Positions 25,447-34,697 are shown, counted from the stretch's first letter. The stretch: DNA of 64,000 bases from Rhodococcus sp. P-2 (GCF_016598535.1 NZ_CP066779.1:3780053-3844052); one strand, 5' to 3'. Notes: a model not told the origin generated them from the sequence alone. Numbers and translations: made by a program.

Positions 25447-27174
25447 ATGCCACACGTAGTCACGCAGTCCTGTTGCAGCGACGCCTCGTGCGTCTACGCC
25501 TGCCCGGTCAACTGCATCCATCCGACGCCGGACGAGCCGGACTTCCTCACCGCCGAGATGCTGCATATCGATCCGCAGGCCTGCGTCGACTGTGGCGCAT
25601 GCGTCTCGGCCTGCCCGGTCGATGCCATCGTCCCCGAGTCGAAGCTGACCGACCCTCAGCGGGTATTCCTGTCCATCAATGCGGACTTCTACAAGGAAGA
25701 GCGGCCCAGGCCGCTTCTCGCCAAGGTCATCCCGGCAGCGCACGTCGACAAGGGCCGACCGCCGTTGCACGTTGCGATCGTCGGTTCCGGACCGTCGGCG
25801 ATGTACGCCGCGGACGAGTTGCTGACCCAGCCTGACGTGCAGGTCAACGTCTTCGATCGCCTTCCTGTGCCTTACGGCCTGGTTCGCGCCGGCGTTGCTC
25901 CGGACCATCAGAAGACCAAGCAGGTCACTCGCTTGTTCGACAAGATCGCCGCACAAAAGGGTTTCGAGTTCTACCTCAACGTCGAGATCGGCAAGCACAT
26001 CTCGCACAGCGAATTGCTCGAGAATCACCATGCGGTGCTCTACGCGGTCGGCGCATCGTCCGATCGTGGCCTCGGCATCCCCGGTGCTGATCTGCCGGGC
26101 ACGGCCTCGGCCACGGACTTCGTGGCCTGGTACAACGGCCACCCCGATCACGCCGACGACGTCTTCGACCTCTCGCATCGCCGCGCCGTCATCATCGGAA
26201 ACGGAAACGTCGCCCTCGACGTCGCTCGCATCCTGACGGCCGATCCCGAGAAGTTGGCGGGTACCGACATCTCCGCTCACGCACTCGCCGCTCTGCGGAA
26301 GAGTCGCGTCGAAGAAGTTGTCATCGTGGGTCGACGCGGAATCGCGCAGTCCGCGTTCACAGTCCCCGAGTTCACCGGCCTGATGGCACTGCCGGACATC
26401 GAACTGTCCGTCGGCCCCGACGACATGGTGCTCGACTCGGCCACCGAAGAACTGGCAAAACGCGGCGAGCTCCCGCATGCCGTCGAGCAGAAGTTGCGGC
26501 TACTCGAAACCCTGAAGAACCGCGATCACGTCGACGTCGGCAACAAGCGCATCACGTTGCGCTACCTGCTCACACCGACCTCGATCACCGGTGATGATCA
26601 GGTCAGCGGAATCGAGTTCGCTCGCAACGCCCTTGTCGACGGCAACGGAACCGTACAGATCGAGGCGACCGGCGATACCGAGACCATCGATGCCGGTTTG
26701 GTCCTCACCTCGATCGGCTACCGCGGAGTGCCCATCCCCGGCGTCCCGTTCGACGAGCGGGCTTCGGTCATTCCGAACGAGAACGGCCGCGTCCTCGAAG
26801 CTCCGAACGGCGATCCCGCCACCGGCGTCTACGCGACCGGTTGGATCAAGCGCGGACCGAGTGGGTTCATCGGCACCAACAAGTCCTGCGCGCAGGAAAC
26901 GATCAGGATGCTCGTCGACGACTTCAACGACGGCCGCCTGACCAACCCTGTCGCCGACGACTCCGCAGTCGATCGTCTGGTCCGGGCGCGACAGTCCGAC
27001 GTAGTCGACCGCGAGGGCTGGCACGCCATCGACAAGGCGGAACTGGAACGCGGCGCTGCGCACGACCGTGTCCGCGAAAAGGTTCTGGATCAGGTCGAGA
27101 TCACCTCCATCCTCGACGCTGCGGCCCGGGTGAAACCGGCGCGTCGATTCGGTCGACCCGTTCGCGCTCGCTGA
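25447..27174 (+). CDS. Ferredoxin-NADP reductase with N-terminal ferredoxin domain (FprB-like)
   Basis: A 575-residue fusion. Residues 1-65 form a bacterial ferredoxin: CCSDASCVYACPVNCIHP and CVDCGACVSACPVDAI hold two iron-sulfur clusters, the first with slightly irregular spacing. About 100-560 is an adrenodoxin-reductase-type flavoprotein with FAD loop VAIVGSGPSAMYAADELL and NADP loop AVIIGNGNVALDVARIL. The same architecture is seen in Mycobacterium FprB. It moves electrons from NADPH through FAD to its own or another ferredoxin. Co-transcribed with the AurF-like protein, it is the obvious electron source for it. Confidence 0.92.
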   Translation: MPHVVTQSCCSDASCVYACPVNCIHPTPDEPDFLTAEMLHIDPQACVDCGACVSACPVDAIVPESKLTDPQRVFLSINADFYKEERPRPLLAKVIPAAHVDKGRPPLHVAIVGSGPSAMYAADELLTQPDVQVNVFDRLPVPYGLVRAGVAPDHQKTKQVTRLFDKIAAQKGFEFYLNVEIGKHISHSELLENHHAVLYAVGASSDRGLGIPGADLPGTASATDFVAWYNGHPDHADDVFDLSHRRAVIIGNGNVALDVARILTADPEKLAGTDISAHALAALRKSRVEEVVIVGRRGIAQSAFTVPEFTGLMALPDIELSVGPDDMVLDSATEELAKRGELPHAVEQKLRLLETLKNRDHVDVGNKRITLRYLLTPTSITGDDQVSGIEFARNALVDGNGTVQIEATGDTETIDAGLVLTSIGYRGVPIPGVPFDERASVIPNENGRVLEAPNGDPATGVYATGWIKRGPSGFIGTNKSCAQETIRMLVDDFNDGRLTNPVADDSAVDRLVRARQSDVVDREGWHAIDKAELERGAAHDRVREKVLDQVEITSILDAAARVKPARRFGRPVRAR

Positions 27175-27206
27175 TCCGCTACAGGTAAACAGCTACTTTC
27201 ACGCAC

Positions 27207-27245
27207 ACGGCCCCGCCTGCAGACTCGTCTGCCCGGCGGGGCCGT
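27207..27245 (+). terminator. GC-rich hairpin terminator
   Basis: Nested arms ACGGCCCCGCC (27207-27217) with GGCGGGGCCGT (27235-27245), and inner GCAGAC with GTCTGC, form an almost continuous stem 33 bases after the reductase stop. Confidence 0.87.
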
Positions 27246-27311
27246 CTGCGTTCCGGCAGCGTCCCACTCAGCGAAAATTTTTGCCCGTCAGCGGCCGAAA
27301 TCGTGTAATAC

Positions 27312-27325
27312 TGCAACCTGTTCCA
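27312..27325 (+). promoter_or_regulatory. KstR-like operator ahead of the DUF35-Ltp operon
   Basis: TGCAAC-CT-GTTCCA fits TnnAACnnGTTnnA, the core of the KstR site that controls cholesterol catabolism in mycobacteria and rhodococci. It lies 62 bases before the DUF35 start, in a plausible promoter position. The homologous DUF35/lipid-transfer pair in M. tuberculosis (Rv1628c-Rv1627c) is, as I recall, in the KstR regulon. Confidence 0.6.
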
Positions 27326-27386
27326 GTAAGCGGCACAGCGGGCCCACGATCCCCCGGATCAGGCTCGCCAACCAGATGAGGATTGC

Positions 27387-27860
27387 ATGAGCGAGACTGC
27401 AACGCCGGCGCCGAACGGGAGTGTGACGCCTGCAGTAGAGGGTTGGTTCACCACCGGCGACGAACCTGCTCTGATCGGCACGAAGTGCCAATCCTGCGGC
27501 ACCATTTCCTTCCCTCGTGAGGCGACGTTCTGCAAGAACCCGAGCTGCTTCAGCGAGGAGTTCGACGACGTGGAACTCTCCCGCCGCGGCACCGTCTGGT
27601 CGTACACCGACGCGCAGTACCAGCCCCCGCCGCCGTACATCCCGCGCTCGGATCCGTACGAGCCCTTTGCTCTCGCAGCAGTCGAGCTGCCCGAGGGGAT
27701 CGTCATCCTCGGCCAGGTGGCCGACGGATTCGGCGTCGACGATCTCAAGGTCGGCAATACCGTCGAATTGGTTGTCGAGCCGCTGTACACGGACGAAACC
27801 GGAGTTCGTACGACGTGGCGCTGGAAGCCTGTCGCCGCCGATCAGGAGTCGAAGTCATGA
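27387..27860 (+). CDS. DUF35 zinc-ribbon/OB-fold protein, acyl-CoA thiolase partner
   Basis: A 157-residue protein. A rubredoxin-like zinc ribbon (CQSCG near residue 35 and CKNPSC near 49) precedes an OB fold with the GTVWSYTDAQYQPPPPY segment. DUF35 proteins bind acyl-CoA and form complexes with thiolase-like Ltp proteins; ChsH2-Ltp2 in steroid side-chain cleavage is the known case. The stop overlaps the next gene by ATGA, so the pair is almost certainly made in stoichiometric amounts. The M. tuberculosis counterpart would be Rv1628c. Confidence 0.88.
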   Translation: MSETATPAPNGSVTPAVEGWFTTGDEPALIGTKCQSCGTISFPREATFCKNPSCFSEEFDDVELSRRGTVWSYTDAQYQPPPPYIPRSDPYEPFALAAVELPEGIVILGQVADGFGVDDLKVGNTVELVVEPLYTDETGVRTTWRWKPVAADQESKS

Positions 27861-29047
27861 GCAAGGACGTCGCAGTACTCGGTGTGGGCATGCACCCCTG
27901 GGGCAAGTGGGGGCAGTCGTTCGTGAAATACGGCGTTGCCGCCGCTCGCGCCGCGCTCGCCGATTCGGGTGTGAATTGGCAGGACGTCGACTTCATCGTC
28001 GGCGGCGAAACTGTCCGCAACGGATACGGCGGATACGTCGCCGGAGCCACGTTCGCTCAGGCCCTCGGCTGGAACGGCGCTCGCGTCGCCACGTCGTACG
28101 CAGCGTGCGCGACGGGAGCCCAGGCACTCGACACAGCTCGCGCACGAATCCTGGCCGGCCTCAGCGAAGTTGCCCTGGTCGTCGGTGCCGACACCACCCC
28201 CAAAGGTTTCCTCGCCCCCGTCGCCGGTGAGCGTTGGGACGACCCGGACTGGCTGCGCTTCCGCCTCATGGGTATGACCAACCCGGCGTACTTCGCGCTC
28301 AACGCGCGTCGGCGCATCGACCTCTACGGCGCCACCGCGGAGGACTTCGCCAACGTGAAGGTCAAGAACGCCAAGCACGGGCTCAATAATCCGAATGCGC
28401 GCTACCGCAAGGAAGTCACCGTCGAGAACGTGTTGGCCTCCCCCGTGGTGTCCAATCCCCTTCACCTGCTCGACATCTGCGCGACGTCCGACGGCGGCGC
28501 AGCAATCTTGCTGACGTCGATGGAATACGCCCGCAAGATGGGCATCGCGGAACCTGTTCGCATCAAGGCTATTTCGACGGTCACGCCGACTTTCCCGCAG
28601 ACGATCATGGACATGCCGAACTTCTCCACCGATTCCAGCTCTGCCGTCCCCGCTCCGGAGCGCACGTTCAAGGAATCCATCGGCTACGCCGCGTACGAGG
28701 AAGCCGGGATCTCTCCCGAGGACGTCGACGTCGCCGAGGTCTACGACCTCGCCACCTCGGTGGAACTGGACTGGATCGAAGACCTCGCGCTGTGCAAGCG
28801 GGGCGAGGCGGAGCACCTTCTGCGTGCGGGTGACACCAGCATCGGCGGCCGCATCCCGGTCAATCCGTCCGGTGGACTCGCGTGCTTCGGCGAAGCCGTT
28901 CCCGCACAGGCACTTGCGCAGGTCTGCGAGCTCACCTGGCAGCTTCGTGGACAGGCCGAAGGCCGCCAGGTCGAAGGTGCTCGCATCGGAATCACCGCCA
29001 ACCAGGGCCTGTTCGGCCATGGCTCCTCGGTGATCGTGTCCGCCTGA
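27857..29047 (+). CDS. Lipid-transfer thiolase-like protein (Ltp/SCP-X family)
   Basis: A 396-residue thiolase-superfamily protein from ATG 27857, which overlaps the DUF35 stop. It has VAVLGVGMHPWGKWG at the start, the Cys of TSYAACATGAQALDTAR in the nucleophile position, and the NPSGGLACFGEAVPA and NQGLFGHGSSVIV loops of the SCP2-thiolase group. With its DUF35 partner it may cleave or transfer acyl-CoA, including retro-aldol cleavage of steroid side chains as for Ltp2. Biochemical proof exists only for relatives. The likely M. tuberculosis counterpart is Rv1627c. Confidence 0.88.
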   Translation: MSKDVAVLGVGMHPWGKWGQSFVKYGVAAARAALADSGVNWQDVDFIVGGETVRNGYGGYVAGATFAQALGWNGARVATSYAACATGAQALDTARARILAGLSEVALVVGADTTPKGFLAPVAGERWDDPDWLRFRLMGMTNPAYFALNARRRIDLYGATAEDFANVKVKNAKHGLNNPNARYRKEVTVENVLASPVVSNPLHLLDICATSDGGAAILLTSMEYARKMGIAEPVRIKAISTVTPTFPQTIMDMPNFSTDSSSAVPAPERTFKESIGYAAYEEAGISPEDVDVAEVYDLATSVELDWIEDLALCKRGEAEHLLRAGDTSIGGRIPVNPSGGLACFGEAVPAQALAQVCELTWQLRGQAEGRQVEGARIGITANQGLFGHGSSVIVSA

Positions 29048-29062
29048 CCCTGGTTCTTCTCT

Positions 29063-29100
29063 CGTGGCGGTCGCTCACTCATCCGTGAGCGGCCGCCACG
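29063..29100. terminator. Bidirectional hairpin between convergent genes
   Basis: CGTGGCGG-t-CGCTCAC (29063-29078) pairs with GTGAGCG-g-CCGCCACG (29085-29100), with one internal mismatch. It overlaps the last codons of the minus-strand hydrolase and serves the lipid-transfer gene from the other side. Confidence 0.8.
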
Positions 29101-29885
29101 ATCACGTCTGCCACTGCCCCCGGCTGTGAAACCAGCGATGCATGCGACGTCGGGAGTTCGCTCGTGTTCGCTCCCATCCGATTTGCCATGAACCGCTGCG
29201 CCGTCGCAGGGATCACTCGGTCTTCACCGGCGACCAGATACCAACTCGGTGTGTTCGCCCACGACGGAGGCCCGCCGAGCTCGAGGTTCGCCCACAGAGC
29301 CGCGGACTTCTGATGCGCCAACATCGTTGCCGCTGTCTCGTCGGAAACGTCCTGAGCGAAGACGGAATGGAAATACTCGTCCGTGACATAGCCGTCGACG
29401 TTCTTACCGCCGATCGCGTGAGGATCGTCCACGATCTTCAATCCCAGAGCCGGCGGCAGCAATTGGCTGCCCGGGAATCGAATCGGATCGATCGTGATCT
29501 GTACCGGTTCTCCCTGAACCGGAGCAAACGCCGCGATGTACACCAACGACTGCACCTTCGGATCGTGGACGTTGGTGATCACCGCTCCGCCGTACGAGTG
29601 GCCCACTAGCACGACGGGTCCGTCGATGTCCGCAACCGTCTTCTCGATCACGGACGCATCGTAAGCGGGTCCACGCAGAGGATTGTCCGGTACCACGACT
29701 CGATAGCCGCGCGAACGTAAGTCGGCGGCGACGCCGTCCCAACTGGTCGCGTCGGCAAAGGCGCCGTGAACCAGAACGACAGTCGGCTTGGGGCTTGCCA
29801 CCGCGGCACCAGAGCCGAAGATCAGTCCGGCCGCGACTGTCATGAGCATTGCCAGAACTGCTGTGAATACACGTGAGATCTTCAT
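29079..29885 (-). CDS. Secreted alpha/beta hydrolase
   Basis: A 268-residue protein with a Sec signal peptide (MKISRVFTAVLAMLMTVAAGL..., cleavage near AAVAS, about residue 31). The alpha/beta hydrolase fold starts at PTVVLVHGAFADATSW. The nucleophile is in VLVGHSYGGAVI (GHSYG), and the catalytic His is in the C-terminal TSHASLVSQPG. It resembles the secreted esterase/EstC-like group acting on small esters. It is divergent from the AraC regulator, which may control it (inference). Confidence 0.88.
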   Translation of the reverse strand: MKISRVFTAVLAMLMTVAAGLIFGSGAAVASPKPTVVLVHGAFADATSWDGVAADLRSRGYRVVVPDNPLRGPAYDASVIEKTVADIDGPVVLVGHSYGGAVITNVHDPKVQSLVYIAAFAPVQGEPVQITIDPIRFPGSQLLPPALGLKIVDDPHAIGGKNVDGYVTDEYFHSVFAQDVSDETAATMLAHQKSAALWANLELGGPPSWANTPSWYLVAGEDRVIPATAQRFMANRMGANTSELPTSHASLVSQPGAVADVIVAAAHG

Positions 29886-30053
29886 GCGTTTCCTTCACTC
29901 TCGTCGAAAAGCGAGAAACTGCGGTAAGCCGGGACATGCCCGTTTCGATCCTAGAAACACCGGGTGCGACGGACATGACTGTCCGTGCAGACTTCTGGGC
30001 TCACACTGCACAGCTTCTGGTTGAGCGTCCGCATCGCGGGGTATCAAGCCTGC

Positions 30054-31001
30054 ATGGCTTTGCTCCTGGATACCTCCGTGTTGGAGCCTGACCAACGCAC
30101 GGACGCCTTTGTCGACGCGATGGGTCGCGCCTCGGTTCCGTGCGCAATCCACATGGAGAACCCGGATCGGGTGAGCGCAAGAATGAACGTGTGGAATCTG
30201 GGCGCTGCATCACTGTTCCGCTCCGAGTCGACCGGGATGCGATTGACCCGTGCCCCACACCACGTCCGGTCCACATCGATGCCCGTTCTTGCGATTGCTC
30301 TGCAGGAGAGTGGAATCGGCCATCTCGACCAGTACCAATCACAGCGCAGGGTCCCGGCCGGTGAACTCCTCATGACGGACCTGACCTCGACCTACGATTT
30401 CTCCTGGTCGGGAACGGGCGCTTCCCAGTGCCTCTACGTTCCGATGGATCGGCTGGGATTGCCGATCGACACCGTCCGCGACGCAGCTACCCGGCCTCAT
30501 CACAGCAACCTGTACCCCTTGATGATTGCGCACGTTCGCGAATTGTTCCGTGGCGCCGACCTACTGGACACCGATCCTGCGGCCGAACAACTGGGTGAGG
30601 CTTCGATCGAACTCGCGCGCGCGTTGGTCACCTCGATCGCGCATGCGAATCCCCACGTGTCGACCCCGAGATCGGCACTCGCCATGACCTCGATCCGTCG
30701 ATACATCCGCGAACACCTTCACGATCCGGCGCTGCATCCCGCACGAATTGCCCACGCCCACAACATCTCACTGCGACAGCTGTACAAGATCTGCTCGGAC
30801 AACGACTTTCGGATCGAACAGTGGATCATCACCCAGCGTCTGCGGAAGGCTCGTGAAGAACTTCGTGGACCGGCCACCGCCGACCTGCCGATCGCGGCCA
30901 TCGCCCACCGGGCAGGCTTCGTCGACGCCGGCCACTTCAGCCGACGCTTTCGGCAGGCTTACGGAGTCAGCCCGACTCGTTGGCGTCAGATCCGCGATTG
31001 A
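30054..31001 (+). CDS. AraC-family transcriptional regulator
   Basis: A 315-residue protein from ATG 30054; an in-frame start at 29985 would add 23 unconvincing residues. An AraC-like ligand-binding domain (about 20-190) is followed by two HTH units (about 205-312), including ISLRQLYKICSDNDFRIEQWI and the signature IAHRAGFVDAGHFSRRFRQAYGVSPTRWR. The ligand is unknown. It is divergent from the secreted hydrolase across about 170 bases. Its last 16 bases overlap the end of the convergent ankyrin gene. Confidence 0.87.
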   Translation: MALLLDTSVLEPDQRTDAFVDAMGRASVPCAIHMENPDRVSARMNVWNLGAASLFRSESTGMRLTRAPHHVRSTSMPVLAIALQESGIGHLDQYQSQRRVPAGELLMTDLTSTYDFSWSGTGASQCLYVPMDRLGLPIDTVRDAATRPHHSNLYPLMIAHVRELFRGADLLDTDPAAEQLGEASIELARALVTSIAHANPHVSTPRSALAMTSIRRYIREHLHDPALHPARIAHAHNISLRQLYKICSDNDFRIEQWIITQRLRKAREELRGPATADLPIAAIAHRAGFVDAGHFSRRFRQAYGVSPTRWRQIRD

Positions 31002-31759
31002 AGCAGCGCCACAACGTCTGCCTGACCACGACTTTCGGCATTGTCCAACGCCGTCTTTCCCGACGCATCCCGGATCGAGGGATCTGCCCCTGCGTCGAGT
31101 AGCTGGGTGATCACATCGACATAGCGCGCGGATCCGTCACCGTAGACGACAGCTTCGAGTAGGGCAGTCCACCCTGGATCATTGACGTGATCGACCGGGA
31201 CCCCGGCAGCGATCAGCATCCGGACCGTCTCGACATGCGCGTGTTCACTCGCGGGAATCAGAGCCGTACCGCCGTAACGGTTCACGCTGTCGACGTCCGC
31301 GCCGTGGGTGAGCGTGAGCGCCAGAATCTCGTTCAATCCCTCGGCTCCGGAATACAGGAAAGCCGAATCCTGCATGGAGTCCTTCGCATTCACGTCTGCC
31401 CCGGCAAGAATCAACGTCGACGCCGCGGCGACGGCGTTGTTCTTGGTGGCCTCGACGAGCGGAGTACGTTCATCTTCGCCGCGAGCTTCGATGTTCGCGC
31501 CGGCGCCCAAGGCAGCGGTGATCGCTGCCGGATCATTGCGGTCCACAGCGTCGAAGAGGGCGCGTTCGGATTCCGGCGTCGATGGTGGCAAGGCACTCGT
31601 AGGCGGTACACCCGTAGGCGGTACGGCTGCCGTGGTAGTCACAGACGACGAGGTAGTCGGCGCCACCGAGGTGTCGGAAGAACTGCAGCTCGTCACAGCT
31701 CCGGTCACCGACGCCGCGATGATTCCGCAAGAAAGGACAGTTCTCGACATCCGCTTCAT
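30986..31759 (-). CDS. Ankyrin-repeat lipoprotein
   Basis: A 257-residue protein from ATG 31759. MKRMSRTVLSCGIIAASVTGAVTSC is a lipoprotein signal, with the modified Cys at residue 25 followed by SSSD. A Thr/Ser/Pro-rich linker (about 30-65) leads to four or five ankyrin repeats, for example AAITAALGAGANIEARGEDERTPLVEA and VITQLLDAGADPSIRDASGKTALD. It would be anchored outside the cytoplasmic membrane and bind protein partners. Related ankyrin lipoproteins are sometimes catalase- or effector-linked, but nothing here shows that. Confidence 0.85.
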   Translation of the reverse strand: MKRMSRTVLSCGIIAASVTGAVTSCSSSDTSVAPTTSSSVTTTAAVPPTGVPPTSALPPSTPESERALFDAVDRNDPAAITAALGAGANIEARGEDERTPLVEATKNNAVAAASTLILAGADVNAKDSMQDSAFLYSGAEGLNEILALTLTHGADVDSVNRYGGTALIPASEHAHVETVRMLIAAGVPVDHVNDPGWTALLEAVVYGDGSARYVDVITQLLDAGADPSIRDASGKTALDNAESRGQADVVALLQSRI

Positions 31760-31797
31760 GGAACCAGTCTTCCACAGCCGGCCGAATGGACTGACGA

Positions 31798-32733
31798 TCA
31801 AAGATAGGGCGACATCTTCAGCATCGATCTTCTCACCAACGGTTTGACCGCCGGAATGATCCACCGTTTCCAGCCGAGCGTGGCTGCGATGTCGGCGGTG
31901 ATGTCGTCGAAACTTCGGCTCTGATACCGCAACAACCGCTGACTTTCCTCGGTGTCCACCCAGTCGGTCACGTACTCCTTGCCACTGAAGGCACTATCGG
32001 GCAACGGTTCCAACCCCATTGCCCGCAGCATTCTCGCCAGATATTCGCGATAGGTCACCTGACAAGACTCACCACCACCGACGAAGAGCACCCGGCCCCA
32101 CACCTGCGGCGTCTCCAGCGCGTTGGCAAGTGCGACAGCAGCGTCGTCGGGGTGCAGCACTTCGATCCTGTTGTCCAAACCGATCTCGAACATGATGGGA
32201 TCGGCTCCACGCGCGCCGATGATCGGAACGTCGGCTAACCGCGGTATGAACCACGTCAGACCGGACTCTCGCACTATGCGTTCACCCTCGATCTTGTGGG
32301 CGGTGTACCCATCCGTCGCCTCGAGTGGATCATCCACTCTACGAGGAGGTTTCCGATGCATCGTTCGGCCGTGAACATCGAATGTCGATGCAAAGACAAG
32401 TTTGGGCGGATCACTCTGCGACAGCGCTGCCGTGACGACGTTACGGGTTCCCTCGACGTTGACCTTCTCCGCACCAGCAACATCGAGCTCGCTGGCGGGC
32501 GGAATGACTGCAGCCAAGTGAACTACGACCTCGATACCCGCCACTGCAGCCTCGACCGTCTGGTAGTCACGAATATCTCCCCAGACCGTTTCGACGGCGC
32601 GAAAGGCACTCGCCCGCTTGCGATCCTCGGGAGTTGCCAGCGCAAGACAACGAACATCGTGGCCTCGGCGCACGAGCTCCGCCAGAACGTGCGAACCGAT
32701 GTTCCCGAAGGCTCCGGTCAAGAGCACCTTCAT
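31798..32733 (-). CDS. NAD-dependent epimerase/dehydratase (extended SDR)
   Basis: A 311-residue extended SDR starting MKVLLTGAFGNIGSHVLAELVRRG, with the GxxGxxG loop and the cofactor Asp/Arg region DVRCLAL. The active-site YTAHKIEGE appears as Y-X3-K. Start ATG 32733 overlaps the stop of the preceding gene by four bases. Third gene of a dehydrogenase operon on the minus strand. Substrate not identifiable; sugar nucleotides are not implied by context. Confidence 0.83.
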   Translation of the reverse strand: MKVLLTGAFGNIGSHVLAELVRRGHDVRCLALATPEDRKRASAFRAVETVWGDIRDYQTVEAAVAGIEVVVHLAAVIPPASELDVAGAEKVNVEGTRNVVTAALSQSDPPKLVFASTFDVHGRTMHRKPPRRVDDPLEATDGYTAHKIEGERIVRESGLTWFIPRLADVPIIGARGADPIMFEIGLDNRIEVLHPDDAAVALANALETPQVWGRVLFVGGGESCQVTYREYLARMLRAMGLEPLPDSAFSGKEYVTDWVDTEESQRLLRYQSRSFDDITADIAATLGWKRWIIPAVKPLVRRSMLKMSPYL

Positions 32734-33797
32734 GATCGGATGGTGCCTCGCCCGGCGACAAGGGGGAGATCCAGCGCCGAAACGAGCCCGGCCTCGATCC
32801 CGTCGAGCATCGGAATGGCATTGATCGCTCGCATTCCCGTCGCCAGGCACCCTCCGGTGATCGGATCCCCGTCGAGCGCTCCACGGAACGCCGTTTCCTG
32901 CGTGATGTCCGGACTACCTTTGATGATGACGCGATAGACGTCGTTCTCCACGGAAGTTGCTCTGGGCCAGTGCGTTGCTGCGTCGTTGGTGATGCGGTTG
33001 ACGTGCTCGATCACGATCTTCGCGTCGTCTCCCACCCAACCGCGGATCTCGAATCGGACTGCGGCACATTGGCCAGGCTCGATGACTCCGAACGGATACG
33101 TGATCGGTTCGGTAGCCGCCCACTTCTCGTACACGGTGTCGATGCGGTCCAACTTGACCCCGACGGCGTCGGCGATCATCGGAATGGTGTGACCCCATGC
33201 GAAGATCAGCACCTCGGGAATCTCGAGTACCGCCGGCGTATCCACCGAGACGCCGATTCCCATCGTCGAACTGTAGTCACCTGCGTAGTTCGCATAGTCC
33301 AACAGTTCCTGCACCCGTACGCTGTCTACGCGGCCACACACCCCCATGAGCGTCAGCGGGAAGAGATCGTTGGCAAATCCCGGATCGATTCCCGTGGTGA
33401 AGCACGACTTTCCGCTTTCGCGACACGCCTTTTCGAGGTCCGCGAGCATTTCTTCGGGGCAGGCCTTCGGGTAGACCAACGGCGTCATCGACGTCGACAC
33501 CACGTGCTTACCCGACAGCAGGGAGCGCGACATGTTCGCGATGTTCTCGACGGCGAACTCCGCAGTCGGACCGAAGTATGCAACGGCGTCGGCATCGACG
33601 GCCAGGGCTGCCTCACTGTCGATCGTGGCTACCAGCCCCACCGGCTCGACTCCGATGAGCGTGCCGACGTCGACGCCGTCCTTGTCGGGGTTGTGCACGA
33701 TCACGCCGACCAGTTCGAATTCGGGATGATCGAGCAGTTCGCGGATGACCAACTTGCCCACGACGCCCGTACCCCACACGATGACCTTGTGTTTCAT
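32730..33797 (-). CDS. DapB-like NAD(P)-dependent dehydrogenase
   Basis: A 355-residue protein with N-terminal Rossmann fold KVIVWGTGVVGKLVIRELLDHPEFELVGVIVHNPDK, as in dihydrodipicolinate reductase and 2,4-diaminopentanoate dehydrogenase relatives. It lacks the real DapB active-site motif and is about 100 residues longer, so it is not lysine-pathway DapB. The family is often found in degradation operons for cyclic or amino-acid-like compounds. It sits between two SDR genes, coupled to the downstream one by ATGA. Confidence 0.8.
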   Translation of the reverse strand: MKHKVIVWGTGVVGKLVIRELLDHPEFELVGVIVHNPDKDGVDVGTLIGVEPVGLVATIDSEAALAVDADAVAYFGPTAEFAVENIANMSRSLLSGKHVVSTSMTPLVYPKACPEEMLADLEKACRESGKSCFTTGIDPGFANDLFPLTLMGVCGRVDSVRVQELLDYANYAGDYSSTMGIGVSVDTPAVLEIPEVLIFAWGHTIPMIADAVGVKLDRIDTVYEKWAATEPITYPFGVIEPGQCAAVRFEIRGWVGDDAKIVIEHVNRITNDAATHWPRATSVENDVYRVIIKGSPDITQETAFRGALDGDPITGGCLATGMRAINAIPMLDGIEAGLVSALDLPLVAGRGTIRS

Positions 33798-33835
33798 TGC
33801 AGTGCAGTCCTTTCCGGAACAGAGCCGATAGACGG

Positions 33836-34618
33836 TCAGCGAAAGAACTCGCCGCCGTTGACGAAAAGCGTCTGCCCGGTCAACATCCGGGCGCGATTGG
33901 AGGCGAAGAAGACCACGGCGTCCGCTACGTCGTCGTCTGCCGGGATTTCACCGAGCGGCATGTTCTTGCTGATCTCGGCGATGATGTCTTCTTCGGGGAC
34001 CCGACGGTCGGCGGCCGCGAGCCCGACGTACAGCTGTACCGGCGGTCCCCACATCCAGGTCGGGACCACGGTGTTGACTCGGATTCGATACTGTCCCAGT
34101 TCTTTTGCCAGCGACCACATCGCTGCATACAGCGCACCTTTGGACGTCGCGTATGCCGATTGCGGCAACTGAGGATGAAACATGGCCTGCGAGCCGATCA
34201 TGACGACGGCGCCGCCGCGCTTCTTCAATTCCGGTAGCGCCGCCTGCGTCAAAGTGAGAGTTCCGATGACGTTGACGTCCAACATGGCCTTCCAGGCACT
34301 CAGATCGGCACCTTCGAGCCCACCGAACACGTCCTCCTTGGCTGCGACGTTGACCAACGCGTCTACTCGCCCGAAACGTTCTGTGGCGGTGGCGATCAAC
34401 CGTGAGCACGACTCCGGATCGGCGATGTCCGTCACCGAGTAGGCGACGTGAGCACCGGTCGGATCGATCTCCTCACAGACGGATTTCAAATTCTCTTCGG
34501 TTCTCGCGCCGAGTACTACGTTGGCCCCGTCACGGACTGCAGCCAATGCGATTTCACGCCCCAGGCCGGTTCCGACGCCGGAAATCACCACGGTCGAATC
34601 TTCGAGCAATTGAGTCAT
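33836..34618 (-). CDS. Short-chain dehydrogenase/reductase
   Basis: A 260-residue SDR; ATG 34618 has GGAGGTG upstream. Cofactor loop VVISGVGTGLGREIALAAVRDG; NVAAKEDV in the NNAG position; active site YATSKGAL. DVADAVVFFASNRARMLTGQTLFVNGGEFFR is the classic SDR ending. First gene of the SDR / DapB-like / epimerase operon, transcribed from a region carrying two TetR-type operators shared with the divergent TetR gene. Confidence 0.9.
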   Translation of the reverse strand: MTQLLEDSTVVISGVGTGLGREIALAAVRDGANVVLGARTEENLKSVCEEIDPTGAHVAYSVTDIADPESCSRLIATATERFGRVDALVNVAAKEDVFGGLEGADLSAWKAMLDVNVIGTLTLTQAALPELKKRGGAVVMIGSQAMFHPQLPQSAYATSKGALYAAMWSLAKELGQYRIRVNTVVPTWMWGPPVQLYVGLAAADRRVPEEDIIAEISKNMPLGEIPADDDVADAVVFFASNRARMLTGQTLFVNGGEFFR

Positions 34619-34651
34619 GACGCGCACCTCCACAGGGCACCCGATGGATAA

Positions 34652-34697
34652 CGTAACGCCGTGTTACGAATATGGAGAAACGTAACACTGCGTTACG
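34652..34697. promoter_or_regulatory. Two inverted TetR-type operators between divergent operons
   Basis: CGTAACGCCGTGTTACG (34652-34668) and CGTAACACTGCGTTACG (34681-34697) are imperfect 17-bp palindromes. The second is the reverse complement of the first except at the central base. They are 29 bp apart, centre to centre, between the SDR operon and the TetR-cupin operon, and very probably are the sites for that TetR protein. Confidence 0.8.
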
